A stretch of 64,000 bases of DNA from Antedon mediterranea (GCF_964355755.1 NC_092670.1:13639201-13703200), one strand, 5' to 3'; positions 11,080-24,986 are shown, numbered from the stretch's first letter. Notes: generated from the sequence alone by a model not told the origin. Numbers and translations: made by a program.

Positions 11080-12340
11080 TAAATTATTGAACAAAAGTAT
11101 TTGATTGACAGTCTGTAAGCTTTCTTTAAAAATAGTAACATCTTTAACAAGGAGTTCCGGAAATTACTAAAGTCAGATCAAGGAAATGAAATAAACACTA
11201 ATTGTTCAGAGAAAAAAAAATGAAAACTGATGCGTTCGAAAAATAATGAATGACAAAGGGAATTATTATTTTTGTTCATAATTAATTGCTAATACATATT
11301 AATTACGTAATCGATACAACTATTAGAATAATTGTTTTTAATATTAGTAATAATTACAAGTATTTTATGGCCAAACTGAAAGGTGATATTTAAATTTAGA
11401 TTATTTCTCGTAGAATTTTATTTCAACTAAAGTTTGATCATTTCCAAACAATTAACAAAATAGAATTTGATTTCAAAACAGTAAATTCTCATAATATTTT
11501 CTATGTTTCTGTTCGGATTTCTTGTACTTTTAACATTTTTAGTGCATTACGGAGGAAGAAATATAAAATAAATTTATCTTTAATTATGCATTTATATCGC
11601 TAAAGGTCAATAAAATGTGGAAACAACAGTTTTTTTTACTGCAGATGTTCATACATTGAATCCTAAATTTTAATGCCTACGTACAAATCTAAAAACGACC
11701 TTAAATTTTGTTTCAAAATCTTCAATTCAATGAATGGTAATGTTGATGTATGATATTATTTCCGTGTATTTGAGCTGTCATTTCCTCAGTATTTCCTTAC
11801 GTCAGTTGCATCCTCAGGTACATAATCGATATAAATTGGCCTCCTCAGGTTAAGAAAAGTTTTCTATAGAAAATGAACAATTAGAAAAACAACCTGAAGC
11901 AATTGACAATCTATTCGCGTCACACGTTGAAGCATCCATCATGTCTTTTTTGGAAACGCAAACACCTAATCCATATCTCTGAAATGTGCGAGCCAAAAGT
12001 ATAGTTTGCATCGCTTCACTGACTGGTTTGTTAATGAATAATTGCATCATCATACTATTCAATGGACATAATGGATTATATATAATATTTATACTTATAT
12101 ATCGGACTTTAAAGTGGAAAGGTATAAAATGTCTAGCAATTACTATACAACATGCAACATAATTTGGCTATCATTCGAACCGAAGTAGAAGGTTGAAGAT
12201 GAAAAGAGAATAACTTGAAATTAGAAGAAATTGTAGGTAAAAGATGTTGCAGAAGAAATAGTTGAAGAAGGTGAATAAGTAGACTTCGAACAAGAACGAA
12301 TTAAGCATGAAGGAGGTGACGAAGAAAAAGAAAATGAAAG
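11080..12340. other. AT-rich intergenic, no feature recognised
   Basis: No supported gene. A 70-codon minus-strand frame at 11850-12062 has no recognisable motif, and the 12180-12340 stretch is GAA-rich. Confidence 0.4.
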
Positions 12341-12344
12341 AAAC

Positions 12345-12647
12345 ATCTCTAAATGTAATAAACAACACGTTTTGTTGTTAATGCTATTAAACGAGTTGGT
12401 GATGTGAGTATCAGCATTGTATTTATATATAGTTATCTATTAGATGTATTCGATTCTCCTAAACATGTAAAACCAACAGATAATGTTATTCTCTTTAAGC
12501 AACTAAACAAAAACGACAATCAATAAATTAATAAGAAGGGAGGTGTGGAAATAAGGATAATGAAAGAAAAATGAAGAATACAAGAAATATCTCTAAATGC
12601 AATAAACACCACGTGTTGTTGTTAATGGTATTAAACGAGTTGGTGTG
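12345..12647. repeat. Direct duplication, about 243-bp period
   Basis: The 60-base block ATCTCTAAATGTAATAAACA ... TTAAACGAGTTGGTG at 12345-12404 recurs at 12588-12647 with about six changes, preceded in both places by GAAGGAGGTG-type, AAAATGAA-rich sequence. The repeat noted at 12418-12532 lies inside the unit. Confidence 0.75.
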
Positions 12648-12859
12648 TGTATTATCTGTTTGAATATTATTGAGAAAGTTATACTGTATACTTTGTGTAA
12701 TTTCAAATTATATCTAAGTACAAAGTTGAATTGAGTCAATTCTCCCACATACTTTAACCAAAAATATAGAAGAAAATAGGAGACAACACTCAAGTAAACA
12801 GTAAAATTAATCGACAATGTTAGTAATATACGGTAATTACAAAATACAAAAAAATACAA

Positions 12860-13810
12860 AATACAAAAAAAAAATAATTATTTTAGCCTACATTGAGTTA
12901 TACGAAATCATCACAACAGTAATATGACATACAGTTTGTGTACATACAAAAAAACAAACAAACAAATCAACTGATTTTAATTGTACATCAATGAATGGTT
13001 ATAGTAATTACATAGCAATAACCAATGGCCACCTTTTGCCAGGTCAGTCATTACATTATAGCAACTGCCAATTCTGATTAAATCAAACTACTGGCTAGTT
13101 TGTTTCAGATCAGTTTTGATTTTATAAACAGGCGACTATTTTCTATAGTTAAGAATAGAATGATAGATATCCAATAGGTTGACAACCTAGAAGGCTAATA
13201 TTCTAACAAAAGCTATACAGTACAAAATGTGAATGTAACTTATCTGGGGGGAATAACCTGTGTCTTTCAGCGCAACCTGGCGCAATTGTGTTAAGTTGAT
13301 TACAGTTAAAGTTACTTTACCCATATGTAGTATAAAGTGTCACATCAAATGGATAAAAAATATAAATGAACAGTATAAAAATTAAAACCAAAAAAATTAC
13401 AATTAGCTTATTATATTAATGTTTGATAATTACAGCCTAAACATTAATTTGATTTTTGCTGGTATAGATAAAATAACAAAGGAAAAAACAAAATTAAAAT
13501 GTCATAATTTGTCAATATAGATGAATGCATCGGATATTCACTTAAAAGATAACGTGAATAATTATTTACAGATTATGCGATAATATTAATTGCTACCTGG
13601 AGACAACTTTATGCATGCATAGCGATGTTAGTTGTTTATACTAAAACATTTTTAAATTATGAGAAAAACATTGTCATCATACAGTATCATTTGATTCTTA
13701 TCTCTTAGTATTTAAAATACATTAAATCATTATAAAACAATATAAATCAAAACATTTAATCTATGTATTCTATGTTATATTCCCAAATGGAAACAGAATA
13801 GACCAACAGG
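12860..13810. other. AT-rich intergenic, no feature recognised
   Basis: Poly-A tracts and a CAAA run (12945-12965) only. Nothing coding seen. Confidence 0.4.
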
Positions 13811-13812
13811 TC

Positions 13813-13920
13813 GTTCTAAAATAAGGAACGACGACAGTTCGGATTGATCCATTGATTGGTCAAAGCATTTACATTGCGCTTACGTCATTGTGTTGTGTCT
13901 CTAGTGGGAACCAAGCTTTA
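13813..13920. mobile_element. GTTCCCACTAG-family MITE, right half
   Basis: Ends GTCTCTAGTGGGAACCAAGC then TTTA, and carries the family's internal ATTGGTCAAAGC and GCGCTTACGTCATTG blocks. The left half is decayed or absent. Confidence 0.7.
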
Positions 13921-16626
13921 TTCCGAATATTGATAGAAGCGTAATTCATCAGAATATATGTAAGGTTATTAGAATATATAAAATATTTTTAAGATTATTT
14001 GAAACGATATAATTTATTGTAATCAATTTTGACGTCTGAATTGAAAATTACATTTTAAATTAATCCATAAATTGCACTACGGTGGCTGAGCTATGTTTTG
14101 CCAAGGAAAACCATCCAATGGTCAACCGATTTGTTTCACGTTTCTAAAAGTTTTCTCAGTCAAATTTTATACTAATTTGTGTTTCAGGACGCTGCTTTTT
14201 TAACTAGGTCCTAACCATTAAAATATGTCAACATTAACAGAAAACAATGATATTTAATAAAAAACTGTATTATTCTAACTTTTATGTAGAGCGCATGCGC
14301 ACGTTTTGTGTTTTCTATTTAGTTAAAAATTAAACTACAGTATTGTATGCGCACATGAATTTAAATTAATATAATATAATATTATAATCCTGTGTTAAAC
14401 GGTCGAATTGTTAAACATAATAACTACTTTTAATTAAAATTGGGTTTTTTTTCTACCATGTAAATTATTATAATATTTATTATTTTTATTGATAAGCCTG
14501 AAACACAAAATAATGTACAAAATTAATGATAATGGACTGACTTTTATTTATCATTTTGTTCACAGATATAAATTATCTCTCTGTTTATTTGTTTTAAGTT
14601 TGTTTTATACATCGATCTATGTCTCTCTATCTTGGATTACGATTTCATTTTAAAGCGATAACGTGTTATAAAGTTCAATTTCAATATAGATCAAGCTGTC
14701 GCAAGAGTGTGATGATGAATAAGTGTAATTTATAATTACGTATTTCTTTTGAATATTGATCGAAGTTAATGTAATAATTATTTCAGATAAACAGACATGA
14801 CAAATATACGTCGAAGATATTCAATTCTATTTAAACTCAAAGAAGTATTACAAAAACAATAAACAGTTATAATTACAAAAGTACTGTAAGTACGTAGAAG
14901 ATATTATTATCTTATTACGTACTTATAATATCTACGCTATAAACTCCCGAAAGACATCGACACATTTGATTGGTTGAAAGTTTAAGTGACGCTCTATAAA
15001 TATTGAGTCCATGTAGCATTTAAGAAACATTATTTCATTACGATTGTTTTTTTTTTTCAATTTTAAAATCATACCCATCACGAATAAATGAAAATTTTCT
15101 TAATTTTTAAAATATCAAGTTGATCAACATACATATTGCTTAAGTGTTTTCTTTATGATTACTTTTCATGAATAAATACATGCATAAAATCATATCAATC
15201 AAATATTTTTATATCTGATTAACATTTTACCATTTCAGACAGCAATTGACTATAGTAATCGCACGACACACACTTGTCTTGCGATCAAAAATATAACCTT
15301 GTTGAAAAATATTATTTAATATAACAGCTTTTAACATTTCCCGTCGACTTAAAAGCACATGAACGTTATTACAAAATTACAATTAAACGTTAGTATTGCA
15401 TGAGGGTGTTTACTATACCTCTCTCCGCTAATGCCTAACAACTATAAATAATTTTTTTTAATATAGGCAACTGAATTGAATTTAAAACATTATTTTGTAA
15501 ATGATACACAAACTCAATCTGTAATGCGTCACTAAAACTTTCAACCAATCAAATTGCTCCATTCTGGGGAGTTATGCTGTTTTAATTAGAGAGAAAGTTT
15601 GAATTACCCATCGACCTTAGCATAACCTTAGCTGTTTATAGTTTGTTTCAAATATTAAAATACCCCGTAGCGTGTTTACATTTGAGTTCAATACAGTTCA
15701 CCTGACGGATAATTACAAAACAAATTATACATTGCTATTAGAAATGCTTTTATTCTCTTGTTCTAGGCTAACACTGTCAAGTCCACTTTTGCTGTCTGAT
15801 TTTTCACAATATTCAACAGCATTATATAATTACTAGTCATTCACGAAGAAATGGTAGATGGTTACTGCCGTATCTATATATTAATGGTAGTCCTAAACAC
15901 GGGAAATGTACAATCAAATGGCAAAGATTATCGATAAAATTCCCCGTTATAATGTTGTCAAATCGCTTCACCTCATTCGTTTCGTCCTGCTGACTGGACA
16001 CGAAAATGATGAACACATTACAACGACAAAACAACATACACGCTTAGTGCCTGCGGTTTACCATACAGTCTCGCTACACTACATACATTGAACACAATTA
16101 ACTTAAAACAATTTGACAGTTGCATGCTATATAATTTCCGTGAGGTGTTTTACTGAAGACAAGGCAATTATAAACGGCAAAAACGTTCGTTTCGTCTTGA
16201 TTTAGTGATGTTTTGACGCACGATTTTCAGTTGATGTGTGGGAATAGTCATATCGGGCAGACTGTTCAATTAACGTTTAAAGGTCAGATCAGCTTAATTA
16301 AAATCAACAATAAGTACAATTTTTTAAAAGTGCGATAATTTGACCTTTGTGATGAATATTTCCTTTCCATGATTTTAATTATGTTTAACCAATTATTATA
16401 CTGTTATGTTGTCAAAAGGACATTGGAATAAAAGAACATGGATGTTGTCTTAACATTGTCATCGAATTGATGTATGAGTGCGTAGGCTGTCATCATAAGC
16501 ATAGAGGGGTCATGGAATGTAGCACTTTCCCAACGTACATCATGTCATTCCGAATGGCTATATACAGTGATTCTTGATATTCACTTAAATTTCGGTATAC
16601 TGTGTCTAGATTTATTTTCCAGTATT
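13921..16626. other. AT-rich intergenic with one short inverted repeat
   Basis: 2.7 kb without a supported gene. At 14887-14927 AAGTACGTAGAAGATA is followed by an inverted, slightly imperfect copy (TATCTTATTACGTACTT), forming a possible hairpin. Two opposite-strand frames at 15837-16091 overlap and have no motif. Confidence 0.4.
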
Positions 16627-16811
16627 AAGCGTGGTTCCCACTAGCGACGCAACACAAGGACGTATCGCAACGCAAGTGAATTGACCAATCACAAGCGATG
16701 GCTTATTCGCTTCTTGTGATTGCTAACATGTCTGTAACTTCGCTTGTCATTGGTTAAAACGCTTGCGTTGCGTTTACGTCCTTGCGTTACGTTCTAGTGG
16801 GAACCAAGCTT
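16627..16811. mobile_element. GTTCCCACTAG-family MITE, complete palindromic copy
   Basis: About 185 bp, folding back on itself. It opens GTGGTTCCCACTAGCGACGC and closes with GTTCTAGTGGGAACCAAGCT. Inside, CAATCACAAGCGATGG and CGCTTCTTGTGATTGC face each other, as do AACGCAAGTG and GCTTGCGTTGCG. No coding capacity. It is the same element as 50767-50947 in the opposite orientation. Confidence 0.85.
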
Positions 16812-16854
16812 CAGTGCATAATACAACATACCATGTGTTTGTTTTATTCTTTTA

Positions 16855-17005
16855 TTGATAACAATTATTTTCATATGTACAATATCTCTTGTAGCATACC
16901 GTATAACATAAACTAACCATATGTGATACAAATGAGATGCTGTGTTACCGAATATTCCTATGATACTGGGAAAATATTTTAGTATGTGGAGATACAGCAT
17001 TGAGC
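16855..17005. repeat. Dispersed repeat, copy 1 (partner at 21040-21215)
   Basis: Shared with 21040-21215 in the same orientation: ATACCGTATAACATAA / ATACATAACCATCTAA, GTGATACA, TTACCGAATATTCCTATGAT / TTACGGAATATTTCTATAAT, GGGAAAATATT / GGGAAATGTTAT and GTATG..G..GATAC. The similar minus-strand peptides (IFGNTASHLYHI, IFRNATGVYHI) follow from the DNA similarity and are not evidence for a gene. Confidence 0.55.
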
Positions 17006-17244
17006 ATCAGGTAAAATAATGAGTGTGATCGTTTATAATTTGGTTAGGTATTTAAAACAAAATACTTTGGTTTTTCCATATAATGTTACTAAGAATATAA
17101 ATTGAGATATAGTCCTAACTGCGCTACAAGTTATATAACACAACGTGGAAGGTATAGTGACTTATAATGAGAAATATCTCACATTAAGTAACACATTATA
17201 TCTTATGTCTATTAGACGCACCAATTAACTGTGTTTGTTTTCAT

Positions 17245-17285
17245 TAAGTTCTGTTCCCACTAGAGCAGCAAGGCGCGTTTGTATT
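17245..17285. mobile_element. GTTCCCACTAG-family MITE, left-end fragment
   Basis: TAAGTTCTGTTCCCACTAGA followed by GCAGCAAGGCGCG matches the family end only; no right end is nearby. Confidence 0.5.
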
Positions 17286-17289
17286 TAAT

Positions 17290-20200
17290 GCATGAATGTG
17301 TTCACACACGAGAACCCTGCCCTGTGTACTTTAATAATAATGTGATGTTAATCCTCGAATTCTACTCAAACAATGTATGTACACGCTAGGCCTATTATGG
17401 TATGCTCTCCACAACTCCACTACGCATGTGCACCTACGAGCACCCCGTGTACTATAATCTGTTTAAACGATAATGCGATTATTAATATTAAATATCGGTG
17501 TACATAGAACGTGATATCAAAGATGCGTATGACGGACAAAAATAAATTGCAAATTACCAGTTCCATTATCGGTCAAGTTTGTCATAATGTTAGTCATCAA
17601 TGACGGCAATAAATTGCTATAGATGAAACATATGACGCTGATATTTATATAATCGTGTTGCGGTATCACATTTCATAATTGTTTTAGCAAAATTCGGTTT
17701 AATATGTAAAGTAATGTGTCATGTGACACCATATAGAGTTTAAATCCACAGGCATCGTAACCTACATTGTGCAGGCTATGGTCATGTTTAATGAAATGTT
17801 GTCTTTGTAATTTAAGCATAACTGTAATTATTACTAATAATATCATATTTAATATTCAATATTAATATTTAATATCATATTCACTATCTTTGCAATCACC
17901 AACATCTTAATGTCGTTACATTATCAATCATAATTTGCTTCATCAAAGTTTCATTTATCTTAAATGTCATGAGTAGTTATTGTGATCATACTCAACAGAC
18001 CATGGAGGAATCATAAAAATTATTTTTGTGATCAAAATCATCATCCCCTTTCGTTCTCAAATTAACATCAATATCATCGCCACCACCGAATCATCCTAAT
18101 CACAATCATCGTGATCTTTTTCATTGTTATCATTCCAACGATGCTTAATTTATTTATGTCATTCATTTATAAATTCATTTATTTATTTTAACATCACTTA
18201 ACATCATCACCATATTATAGATTCCAATTATTTTCTTTGCTTATCAAACATTATCTTCGTGACATTGTGTAATCGATTAAAAGTTCACATTTCACAATAA
18301 AAAAAGTACCGGTAATCCCGTTACATTCTTAAATTTCAATTTATCAAGCGCGCGCGTGGAATCCTAATATATTATACTATACGTCATTAAAAAAAAATTG
18401 AAATCCAAGTTCTACCATTAATCACACACCTTTCGTGTCTGTTTTCATAAATTATATATTACACATATAGTTTGTCATATCGAGTGTCTAACAGTAAAGA
18501 TAAGTGCATGATTAGCACTATTACATTATATTATACTACATTTTGAAACGTACAGTTGTGAACACAGGGGAGGGAGACATTACGGAATAGTAATGCCACT
18601 CTTGATGGCAAACGATAGATAACACAACGTTAAACTGTCATGTCATGCATCATTCGATTTATTGACTACAATATACTTATACCTGTCATTTGCTTGCCGA
18701 ATACCACGGACGATTAGCAAGTATTTATTGATACATAGATTCAAATGGGACATTGCATACCAAAAACAAATCTTTAAGGGTCGTATAAACACGGAAGAAT
18801 ACTAATACTGCATTTTACTATACAGGGGAATTTTCTTGCATTTTATTTTGTATAGACCTATTTTAATTGTAAACCATAGTATTACGACGCGCTATATACG
18901 CAGCTTTCCAATAAAATGTAGAAAATACGTGAATGGATTTTTGATTCGACAGCAGCCCTGTCATGTGGCGCATAGTAAAAATATGAAAACCCTCGTTCGT
19001 TCCTTTACAATGCCACACAGTTAAAAAAGTATTGTTATGTCAAATGTGAGTGTTAAAATAAACGTTTTTTTCTAATAATTTATCTTCGCGTGTCATGTAA
19101 ACATTACACGCAAGTTTTTTTGTTATTGTAACTGAATTAATTCTATACAATAATATCTAAACTCTAAAGAGGGCTCTTCTTGATGTAGATCAAACTGAAA
19201 TAACTATCTAGTATAAATTCATACACGATACAATTGAATCTAATATCACACATGCATATTTTTAATATATATTTATATATTATTACCCAAGAGAGTTTTT
19301 GCCAAAATTAGATTGTTAAACGAACGTGGATCGTTCGCTTATTCGATAAAGTAATTTTGCTAAAAACTGAGTACGATTCCCTTGAGTATTTATATTGGTT
19401 GGCGTTATACGTTTTACTTCAAACTTTTTGATTTTTCTATAGGCTTGTGTGTTTTTGGCTGTTTTTATATCGAACAGTTTAAACAACCGATGCGATTCAT
19501 GCAACATTCAGGTGATCTTATGGAAAGACCTTTATGGTATATTTTGTAAATACGTGGAGAAGTACAGTGGTTAAAATGGGAGATTTGGATAGAGGTGCTT
19601 GTCACCTGTTTATCCCTTTCTTTTCGCTGCTTTTTTTTGTTTTTTTTTGTTTTGTGTTTTTGTATGCAGTGATAAAGTTTAATAAATAAAATATAATAAA
19701 TTAAATAAAGTGGTTTTGTTCTTTATGGTATATTTTGAAGATGTGTCAAAAGAACGTTATGACTTATTACGTAAATTATGAATTATCATGTTTTCAAGTC
19801 GTCATCCAGCTCTGCAATAATATATTTTTTTCTGACCACCGAAGACTAAAAGAAAACAAATAGCATGCGCTTATTATCTGAATCCAAACCTAGACCATAA
19901 TATCGGGTCTGATGACTATATGCCAAAGTTACCAAAGAAAACTCAATGATGTAACTATATGACATCATCGAGTCCTGGGTTCCAGATTGTCACAGAATCC
20001 AAAGCTCCTTAACATGCTACGATAAGGCGCCAATACACATAGTGTGTATCACACGTAACAGTGTGGCTATTGAAATGACAAACTCATTTAATATGATTTG
20101 AAAACGAGTTAAATAATATAATTGTCCGTTTGTATAAATTTCACCACTAAAGCAATTTTCGTCACGTACATTCGACTAAGTCAGATAAAAATAAGTTCAG

Positions 20201-20570
20201 TTTTCGAGTTTAATTCATTATAATTTTATTTACTTTTTAAATAAAGGATCTGTAGTCTACGTAACCACCTATTATTAATTCTTAAAATACAATTTTGAAT
20301 AGCTGACGGCATCGATGTCAAACTGAGATATAGACATGGTAAGAATAAATAGCCGGCGGTTCCTTATTTGGTGAATATTGAATAGTTAGTAAACACAATA
20401 GTGGAAAGGAAAATATAAAGTACAAAAATGTTAGTATTGAATACATAGTTCATGTCGTATTGTTACTATTCATATGCCATTTCAAAGATCCTATGTGCTG
20501 CAGGCAAATCTAACATCACAACTAAAGGACATAGCTCCAATAGTGACGTCATATGTATTATTGGGACAGA
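17290..20570. other. AT-rich intergenic, no feature recognised
   Basis: 3.3 kb with many poly-T/poly-A tracts (such as 19628-19655). Short frames at 18836-19024 and 19316-19507 have no motif and no splice context I can defend. Confidence 0.4.
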
Positions 20571-20577
20571 ACAGCTT

Positions 20578-20885
20578 AAAGGATAGCTCCGGGTTCAAAC
20601 TTAAGTATGGTTTCTTGATGAAACATATACAGTAAATTGATAATAACCCTAATAATATTTTGAATAGCTGTGAAGTAGAACGAGCGTTGTGATGAAAGTG
20701 GTGCTACAAGATTCATTGTAAATCTTTAAGCCTTTAATATATTTTATGTCATTTGAATATTTAAAATTTTATGTGTTGTACTGTATGTATGTTTTATCGA
20801 GAGCCCTGAATGATCAGTTCTATTAGGAACTGGATAGGCTACCCTCAGTAAATATGGTAATAAATAAATAAAAAATAAATAAATA
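20578..20885 (+). repeat. Possible retroelement 3' end with AATAAATAAA tail
   Basis: The stretch ends GGATAGGCTACCCTCAGTAA ATATGGTAATAAATAAATAA, the form of a LINE or SINE 3' terminus with an A-rich simple tail. GGGTTCAAAC at 20588 resembles a B-box. No second copy in the window, so this is a weak call. Confidence 0.25.
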
Positions 20886-21039
20886 CATTTTTTTTCTATA
20901 GGCCTATACAGTAATACAGTAAATATATTGATGCAACCTTTTTTTTTTATAATAAACTAACACACATTCTAAGCCCGGATCTACCTTTAACCATGGAGGA
21001 AATCGGAATCTCGGTACTCTCTAGATTTTCCAAGTATCA

Positions 21040-21215
21040 TAGGAAAAAATCGTAATACATAACCATCTAACCCTTAACCTAACCTTATGATACAGTATCC
21101 ACTCAATGTGATACACTCCAGTTGCATTACGGAATATTTCTATAATAATAGGAAGGGAAATGTTATCGTATGCGGCGATACTACTACAGCTTCTTATCAA
21201 AATCAGCATCTGCTA
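21040..21215. repeat. Dispersed repeat, copy 2 (partner at 16855-17005)
   Basis: See the partner entry; the two are diverged but colinear over about 150 bases. No terminal inverted repeats or target duplications identified. Confidence 0.5.
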
Positions 21216-21219
21216 ATAA

Positions 21220-23387
21220 GATTAAAAATGATATGTTTTCATGGTTTCTATCTATAACATGGTTAAAAGAAAAGTTCGGGTACCCGGAAAACATTTTCAA
21301 ATTTATGATTCCATAGTATCTAATTCCGTGTTGCTGTAACACCTTTATGAAAACAGTACGTTTTACTAATTGGATCGCGAGATAAGATTATAAATAAATA
21401 GGCACGTATGGCGTATTATTTGATAGTCATCTTTTGGAGCATAACAATAACTGGGTAAAATTTCAGAAATCGATCAAGGATAACATAAAGACATGTACAT
21501 AAAAACTATTCATATTTACTGCACGTCATGCAGTGATCGTTTTCAACTAAATCTAGTACACATCAACATGTTATCTTACAAAATATTACACCATAATGAG
21601 TCATTATATGATATACTATGAAATTTAACTACGTTATAAAATCACAATAAATCACGTAGTCGCCACTTTGTCCAACGACCATGCAACGGAAATACAATAG
21701 AGATATTCTATAGTAAGAAATCTGCAATCAATTAAAACAACGATTTCAAAGTATTTTAAATTCATCTGGTACGGTGTTTCTTTTACTGCTATCGTGATGA
21801 TGTATTTCTCTCTCCAAGTTTATAACTATAAATTGGACATAATGTTAGGGGTACTTGACATTGGGAGTTTATTTAGGCGCAACGTACGTGTAACAGTAGG
21901 TATTAGAAAGTAAACTATCATTATTCTACATAATGATATATTATCACTTTTCATTTGTCATCTCGGAATTTTTTTAAAAATTTATTTTTAGTATCCTTAT
22001 TTAAGTTACCTTTTGGCGAATACAAAGCGACCTGTCTGTCACAATTCACTGTTTTACTTTCAAATCTGTACATACATTTAACTATTCTTAATTATATTTT
22101 TAAGGTGTTACAACTATTATAATCATTACAACTATTCTTCTAAGAAGCGTGCCACCGAAGCTTTCAACAACAAATGAATTAATATCGATATTATTACAAG
22201 TGCTGTTAACGTTTTACTTTACACTATGACATTTATAAGAAAAACAATTATACCTCGATTTTTGTTGTTTTTGTTTGACAAATAGGTAAATTAGCGATAA
22301 CGTCGACTAAATGATAATGGATACACACGAGGATTTTTTTTTCTAATATGTATCACGTAAAATATACAAGAAAGAAATGTAATATTTCCTACCTCCGGCC
22401 ACTAACAGCACGGCCACTGCCACAACGAAACGAACCAATATCGAACTGTTTGAACCACTCAGCGCTTAATCCGTTGGTTGCTTTGGCACACTTTCTACTT
22501 AGTCGTAGATTTGTGACTAAATGAGATACTTTGGTCATCTAACCATACTAAGTCCGTGTTTATCCAATTTTCAAACGCTAGTAGTCACATGAGTAAGACA
22601 CGACCAATCGCTACTGACATACGCTATGATTATAATAAACGCATGCGCAGTTTGAATCGAGCAATGCTTTCCGAGTAGTTACTGAGCGACGGGATTTAAA
22701 ATCCATATTACCTCAGCATGAAGCAGTTATAACTTAATGAATGTTCTATGAATCAAAGCAACATTATTTTTACTCTTATCATCATTAACACTTTTAGTAT
22801 TAGACCTACAACATTGACTTTAATTAGTTTTCAATATTATGAATTATTCATTTTAGCTATAGGCCTAATGCATGCCACAACAAACGCGTGTATCGCGTGT
22901 TGCTGTTGCACACAAAGTTTGTGGACAGGCGATCTTTCTCCTCAATGCAGATTGTGCTGAATCGGTGATAGCTACCTGAGAGAGTAATAAACGACACGAC
23001 AGCTAAGTTTATTTTGAATAATGACATATGTTTTAAAGGTAGAGAGAGGAAAAAAGATTGGCCTAGATCGTATCATGAATAACCGAAACTGATAAGTAAA
23101 TCTACACACATGAACGAGGTCAATAACTGCTGATATGAAAACAAATACTGAAATGAGGAAATTAATATGATTTTCAATTTATTAGAAATAAAAGAGGCGT
23201 ATATTATTGCTATATTTCTAATACAGATCTACAAAAGGAAAATATTTTTTCACTGTAATTTAATACTTTATAGTAGGCCTATATATTTGTCGATTAAGTT
23301 GTATTTATTTTATTCCATCATCCCAGCATAAATAATTTTAATATTAGGCAATTCTCTAGTTATCTTCTTAATTGTCAAGTCACTCGT
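21220..23387. other. AT-rich intergenic, no feature recognised
   Basis: No supported coding region. The frame at 22748-22960 contains CIACCCC-like cysteines but has no splice or family support. Confidence 0.4.
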
Positions 23388-23591
23388 TAAAGCTTAGTTC
23401 CCACTAGCGACGCAACGTAACGCAATCTACGCAACGTAAGAAAATGCCCTTCTAATAATTGTGTTTGCCCCCGCCTGCGTGAAATCAAACCTACGATGTT
23501 TGCAGCACACTTGTGATTACGCAATACAACACTTTGTGTCGATATGTCGCTGCGTTACGTTGCGTTGCGTTCTAGTGGGAACCACGCTTTA
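23388..23591. mobile_element. GTTCCCACTAG-family MITE, subfamily 2
   Basis: About 200 bp from TAAAGCTTAGTTCCCACTAG to CTAGTGGGAACCACGCTTTA. The interior (GAAAATGCCCTTCTAATAAT, TTGCCCCCGCCTGCGTGAAA, CCTACGATGTTTGCAGCAC) differs from the 16627 copy but is shared with 23904-24118 and 26358-26555, defining a second subfamily with the same ends. Confidence 0.85.
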
Positions 23592-23903
23592 GGGGCAGAA
23601 AAATACATGGCCTCATCATTTCGTCTATACAGTGGGCTTAATTATGTTCACTTATGGCATGGCGATAAGGGTCCAGTGAATTGGCACCCGTTCTGTTACC
23701 CGGCTGAAGAGACAGTCAGGCCAGTTAAAACAACTAATCGCCGACTCGTGACGATAAAATGCCGTCATCTGTCTTTTCAGTGTATAGGCCTATTGACATA
23801 AATAGTTTATTATAACTCACTGTACAATATTGATATTATTATGGAACAATTCCATCCACAAACCAATATGTTTGTATTATATTTATATGATGATGATGAT
23901 TCC

Positions 23904-24118
23904 TAAAGCCTGGTTCCCACTAGCGACGCAACGTAACACAATCTACGCAACGTAAGAAAATGCCCTTCTAATAATTGTGTTTGCCCCCACCTGCGTGAAA
24001 TCAAACCTACGATGTTTGCAGCACTATAGTGAATCGTCGGTTCCCACTTGTGATTACGCAATACAGCAGTTTGCGTCGATACGTCGCTGCGTTGCGTTCT
24101 AGTGGGAACCATGGTTTA
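23904..24118. mobile_element. GTTCCCACTAG-family MITE, subfamily 2
   Basis: TAAAGCCTGGTTCCCACTAG to CTAGTGGGAACCATGGTTTA. The interior is nearly identical to 23388-23591, with an extra ATAGTGAATCGTCGGTTCCC segment in the right half that is also partly seen in 26358-26555. Confidence 0.85.
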
Positions 24119-24372
24119 CGGTGGGTTCTAACGCAAGGACGTACACCCAACGCAAACGAGTTGACCAATCACAAGCGAACGTTCGAATAAGCTTGATTCT
24201 CACTAGCGACGCAACGCAAGGGGGTAACGCAGCGCAAAGTGATGGATTATTCAAAATGTATTGGTCAACTCGCTTGCGTTGCATCTACGTCCTTGCGTTG
24301 CGTCGCTAGCGAGAACCACGCCTTTCGTTTCGCTTACGTCCTTGCGTTACTTCTCCTAGTGGGAACCAAGCA
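24119..24372. mobile_element. GTTCCCACTAG-family MITE carrying a nested copy (24188-24324)
   Basis: The outer element begins GGTGGGTTCTAACGCAAGGA and ends CTAGTGGGAACCAAGC. Inside, TTGATTCTCACTAGCGACGC ... CGCTAGCGAGAACCACG marks a complete inner copy at 24188-24324, so it was inserted into a relative. It abuts the previous MITE head to tail. Confidence 0.75.
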
Positions 24373-24833
24373 TAATCAATAAAAACATTCATCCAATATT
24401 ATGGACCTTTGACGACGATGAATAGTTTATGACTGCTGGGTTTACGTCATAAACAAAGGTTCATGGTTTAACATTATAATGGAAGGACAATATAAGCTCA
24501 TTTTATTAATGTTATAAGATAACAAAATGCTCTTCATTAATTACAACAAGAAAGTGTCCCCTTAAATTCAACTGTTAAGATATTGAATGACACTAAGCAG
24601 CTGAATTGAATAAGCTATAGTAGCAACGATAGCGATACACTCAATTATTTCTGAAAATAAAATTTAATCGAATAAATCGTCTGCAGAGCAATGCCCGTAA
24701 TCAAGTTTATTTATAATTCATTATGTTAATCTGGACGAAGATAAATCTATTATTTGTACAATTAGACAAGCATGAGCTTATTATCAAAGCAATATGTACA
24801 GAAACAACTGTAATGCTATGTGCAAATATAAAC
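24372..24833. other. Intergenic, no feature recognised
   Basis: Ordinary AT-rich sequence; nothing supported. Confidence 0.4.
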
Positions 24834-24986
24834 TAAATCTCCGACTACATTATCAAAATAATGACAAAAATAAAATGTGATGTGCACAAATAACGGTAGT
24901 GATATGCATAAAAATGGTAGTGATATGACATAATCATGTCCATAATGAGCACACCACATTTTTTGTCACAGGAATTTGAGCTTTAG
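24834..24986. mobile_element. CTGTCTAC-family MITE, diverged copy
   Basis: TAAATCTCCGACTACATTAT ... TTTTTTGTCAC ... GAGCTTTA, with the family interior ATGGTAGTGATATGACATAA and TCATGTCCATAATGAGCAC. Matches 29993-30138 along its length; the left end is eroded. Confidence 0.6.

Noticed and set aside
11850-12062. 70-codon minus-strand frame with several cysteines
   Set aside because: No family resemblance and no splice partners.
23903-24309. Overlapping frames with Arg/Thr-rich peptides on both strands
   Set aside because: All lie within GTTCCCACTAG MITE copies.
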